Origin: Doryteuthis pealeii
Lineage: Eukaryota > Mollusca > Cephalopoda > Myopsida > Loliginidae
Length of the DNA: 64,000 bases
NCBI GenBank assembly: GCA_023376005.1
Contig: CM042145.1
Coordinates: 99,178,797 to 99,242,796, forward strand
Reading direction: 5' to 3'
In this document: piece after piece, positions 61,741 through 64,000 of the stretch
Layout: each line of letters starts with the position of its first letter
Position numbering within the stretch: position 1 is the stretch's first letter
Program-made: the position numbers and the translations under genes
Notes under the pieces: model-generated
Seen by the model: only the letters and a program-made list of their open reading frames with translations
The model's database searches: none
Told to the model about the DNA's origin: nothing

Positions 61741-61971
61741 TTGTATATTCATGAGGTTTTATTGATGGTTACACATGCGTTGCAATTTAATTTTTTGGTT
61801 ACAGATTTTTCTGACTGTAGACTTTGGTAACAAATAATACATAAGAACATCCGTTTTAATTGTATTATGTTCCACTATACTGTTTTTTTTAATCCCTGGT
61901 ACCTTTAGTTCAGAAGAAAATTGAATTTTATTTTTCTAAAACTGTTGAGAGCGTGTTTTTTTTATGTTTGA

Positions 61972-62225
61972 CGGTAGGTGTGGAGCTCCACTCAGCAAAA
62001 AAAATAAAAATAATCTCACTATTCTAGGGCAGCGAAAAGAGGATAGAGTAACTCACTGTTCGGCTGATACAGAAAGTAGGCCGACAACTTAATATTATAT
62101 TATCTGTTACAAATATAGGGCAGTTGTGTGGTGTCACTTGCTATCCTCTTTTGCGGCTAGCCCTAGAATAGTGAGATATATTTTTATTTTTTTGCTGAGG
62201 TGGAGCTCACACCTAGCCGTCAATA
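61972..62225. repeat. T1 SINE tails facing each other at the palindrome centre
   Basis: 'ggtaggtgtggagctccactc...aataatctcactattctagg' (61972-62046) and its complement (62141-62225) flank the spacer. The spacer begins as the continuation of the left T1 tail ('ttcggctgatacagaaagtagg'). Confidence 0.75.
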
Positions 62226-62439
62226 AAAAAACACGCTCTCAACAGTTTTTTAGAAAAAATAAAATTCAATGTTTCTTCTGACTAAGGTCCGGGAGAAAAA
62301 ACGTAATATGTGGAACATAATACAATTAAAACTGGATGTTCTTATGTATTATTGTTACCAAAGTCTACAGTCAGAAAAATCTGTAACCAAAAATTAAATT
62401 GCAACGCATGTGGTAACAGTCAATAAAACGCTCATGATA

Positions 62440-62481
<42 letters not shown>

Positions 62482-62610
62482 ACTCCACTCACACACCACA
62501 CATATATAGTATATAGTATATATTCATGAGGTTTTTATATTATTATATACAAAATGTACTTATATATATATATAGTATATATATATATATATATATATAT
62601 AGTATATTAG
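62440..62610. repeat. (CA)n/(TA)n tracts, right arm
   Basis: Mirror of 61580-61740. Confidence 0.9.
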
Positions 62611-63214
62611 GAATATATACTTATTTTGTGCGCAGCTAGGCATTCATGTTTGACACCTTGACAAAGCGCACAACAGATATCATGTAATGTCCTGGTATCA
62701 TCATTCCTGGGCTGAATTATATAATTGTAATTTTTGAAGCCTTCATAAGGAATATTCTAGCTCCGCCGACAGGGTAGTGTTTTATTATGCTTACAGTAGA
62801 CTTGTCCTAATCCTTCAGTAAAAACATTTTTATAGGCAAATATGAAATATTCTCAACAAATATATGCTCTACTACTTTGATTTAAACGAAATAGGTTGAT
62901 GACGCAGACATCCGAATCTTACTGCATGTCAATTTTCATAAATAGTAGCCTTCGTATAAGATATTGAAAGCCCTCAACTATAGTGTCAATTTCATAATTG
63001 GCGGTATTTTAAACAAATATATCCTAACCATGTTTCCGAGCGGTCGAGGGTAGTAGCATACCGGTTTCTGGACGAGATATTTGTGGTGCAAACTTTTCTA
63101 TAAGATCAAATCGTGGAGCGTCAAGTGAAGATCGAACTCATATAAGGAATCTTACTTGGTTCAACCATTATTATATCAATTGGGTTTTGCTAGTCAGGGA
63201 AGTAAGACGATATA

Positions 63215-63530
63215 TGTGATTTATACCCAACACCTCGGACAAGCAGATGTGAGCACAAGGTCGACTTTTTTAAGCGAGTTACAGGTTTGAATTCAAGAGC
63301 TTTCCCTTCTCCTAGACGGATTGCCCTACTAAGGTTAAAGAGGCGCAGTTTTTCCCAACTGATCTTACCATAGCCTGAGGGAAAATAATTGTGGATGCAA
63401 TACCTTTCCCAAGGTTATTACGCCATGGAAAATGCGCAAACATCCTCACCCAGTGAGTTTGAACTCAGGTCACCGTGTCCATTTCATACGACGATAACCA
63501 TTACACAACTGGCGCCTCCTAGTTTATTGA
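63215..63530 (-). repeat. T2 SINE in right palindrome arm
   Basis: Inverted match of 60706-60995 with scattered single-base insertions. Confidence 0.8.
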
Positions 63531-63677
63531 CTAAAAATCCTCATCATGCACCCATAGAATAATAAGCTCAAAATTTTTTTTTAATAAAAGTTAATTTTCA
63601 TCTAACATAGGGGATTGTTCTCTAACGCTTTTTTATGCTTGCCCTTCTAAAATCCTTGGTAATGATATAATTCATAG

Positions 63678-63935
63678 GGCCCGGGTTTAACCTCAAGGAG
63701 TCGTAGAGCGTTCGGCTAGAAAAACACAAGGTTCCTAGTTCGATACGTCCGCCAACTCAGTGTATGAGTACACAGGGATCTGTGCGGTAAAGTAGGAGCT
63801 GAGTGATAGGTGTGGCGCGTCACTTGTCGAGACAGCAAAAACAATCTGTCTTGGTTATTAGCGCTGAGTGAAAAGGGGATAGACTTCCTCGCTGATGTTG
63901 GCTGGATACCGACTTTAGGCACCCGACTTTGGGGT
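63678..63935 (+). repeat. T1 SINE in right palindrome arm
   Basis: Inverted match of 60332-60567. It carries many extra single bases ('gctgagtgaaaag', 'ctgatgttggctggatacc') not found in any other T1 copy. Confidence 0.8.
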
Positions 63936-64000
63936 TTGAAACAAACTTACAAAAAAAGAACAAGCGCATCTGTATAAAAGTAATAATGAAAATAAAACAG

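Larger units (their letters stand above)
60270..64000. repeat. Giant imperfect palindrome (inverted duplication)
   Basis: Left arm 60270-62046 and right arm 62141-64000 are reverse complements in every block I compared: T1 SINE (60332-60567 with 63678-63935), T2 SINE (60706-60995 with 63215-63530), 'gtttccgagcggtcgagggtag' (63031) with its complement (61165), the 'cggcggagctta' block, and the microsatellites. The spacer is about 94 bp (62047-62140). Differences are largely single-base indels and the right arm is about 70 bp longer. It reaches the window edge, so its full length is unknown. Confidence 0.88.

Overview
The window reads as gene-free, AT-rich animal DNA. I find no exon, open reading frame or RNA gene that looks like a host gene. 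The ORFs present are translated microsatellites (Tyr-Ile, Ser-Leu, Arg-Glu and Glu/Ser runs) or decayed transposon code. The mix of dense (TA)n/(TG)n/(TC)n tracts, several tRNA-derived SINE families, a 5S-rRNA-derived SINE and TTAGGG-type repeats fits a lophotrochozoan, most likely a cephalopod mollusc such as an octopod. That assignment is inference from repeat style, not from a marker gene.

Layout. 1-6300: microsatellites, SINE copies, a poly-T minisatellite. 6300-9750: unique AT-rich DNA plus two inverted-repeat elements, one with a hammerhead-ribozyme (HHR) motif. 9750-16900: long SINE copies and a 0.9-kb Tyr-Ile-type TA satellite. 16900-27600: the densest HHR stretch (16941, 20370, 23157, 27046), a non-autonomous Helitron, LINE 3' fragments, piggyBac-like and mariner-like MITEs. 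27600-43000: many copies of a ~530-bp SINE, tRNA SINEs, an HHR at 32234, and a decayed LINE reverse transcriptase (41165-43035) split by a SINE with a clean 11-bp target duplication. 43000-55600: MITEs, two copies of a TTAGGG-containing MITE, 5S SINEs and two opposed arrays of one ~60-bp satellite. 55600-59550: an antisense HHR inside an inverted repeat, a Tc1-type transposase pseudogene carrying a LINE fragment, and another HHR. 60270-64000: a giant imperfect palindrome (1.8-kb arms, ~94-bp spacer) that runs off the window and may be a fold-back artefact or a real inverted duplication.

The main discovery candidate is the set of short repeats carrying type-I hammerhead ribozyme cores (CUGANGA, stem II, GAAA, tiny stem III, NUH cleavage site). 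The best copy, 16941-16986, has all three helices, including a perfect 7-bp stem I. At least six copies are intact or nearly so. Several sit between two (TA)n tracts, several sit inside head-to-head inverted duplications, and at least two follow a tRNA-like pol III promoter. HHRs in Penelope-like elements, retrozymes and schistosome SINEs are established. A tRNA-head/HHR/(TA)n organisation in this kind of genome is my inference and should be tested.

A second theme is shared 3' tails. Unrelated SINE heads (5S rRNA, at least one tRNA type, and a ~530-bp unit) all end in the same module (about GTTGATATGCCGTAAAAC plus CAAA- or ATCA-rich tail), as expected if one LINE mobilises them all.
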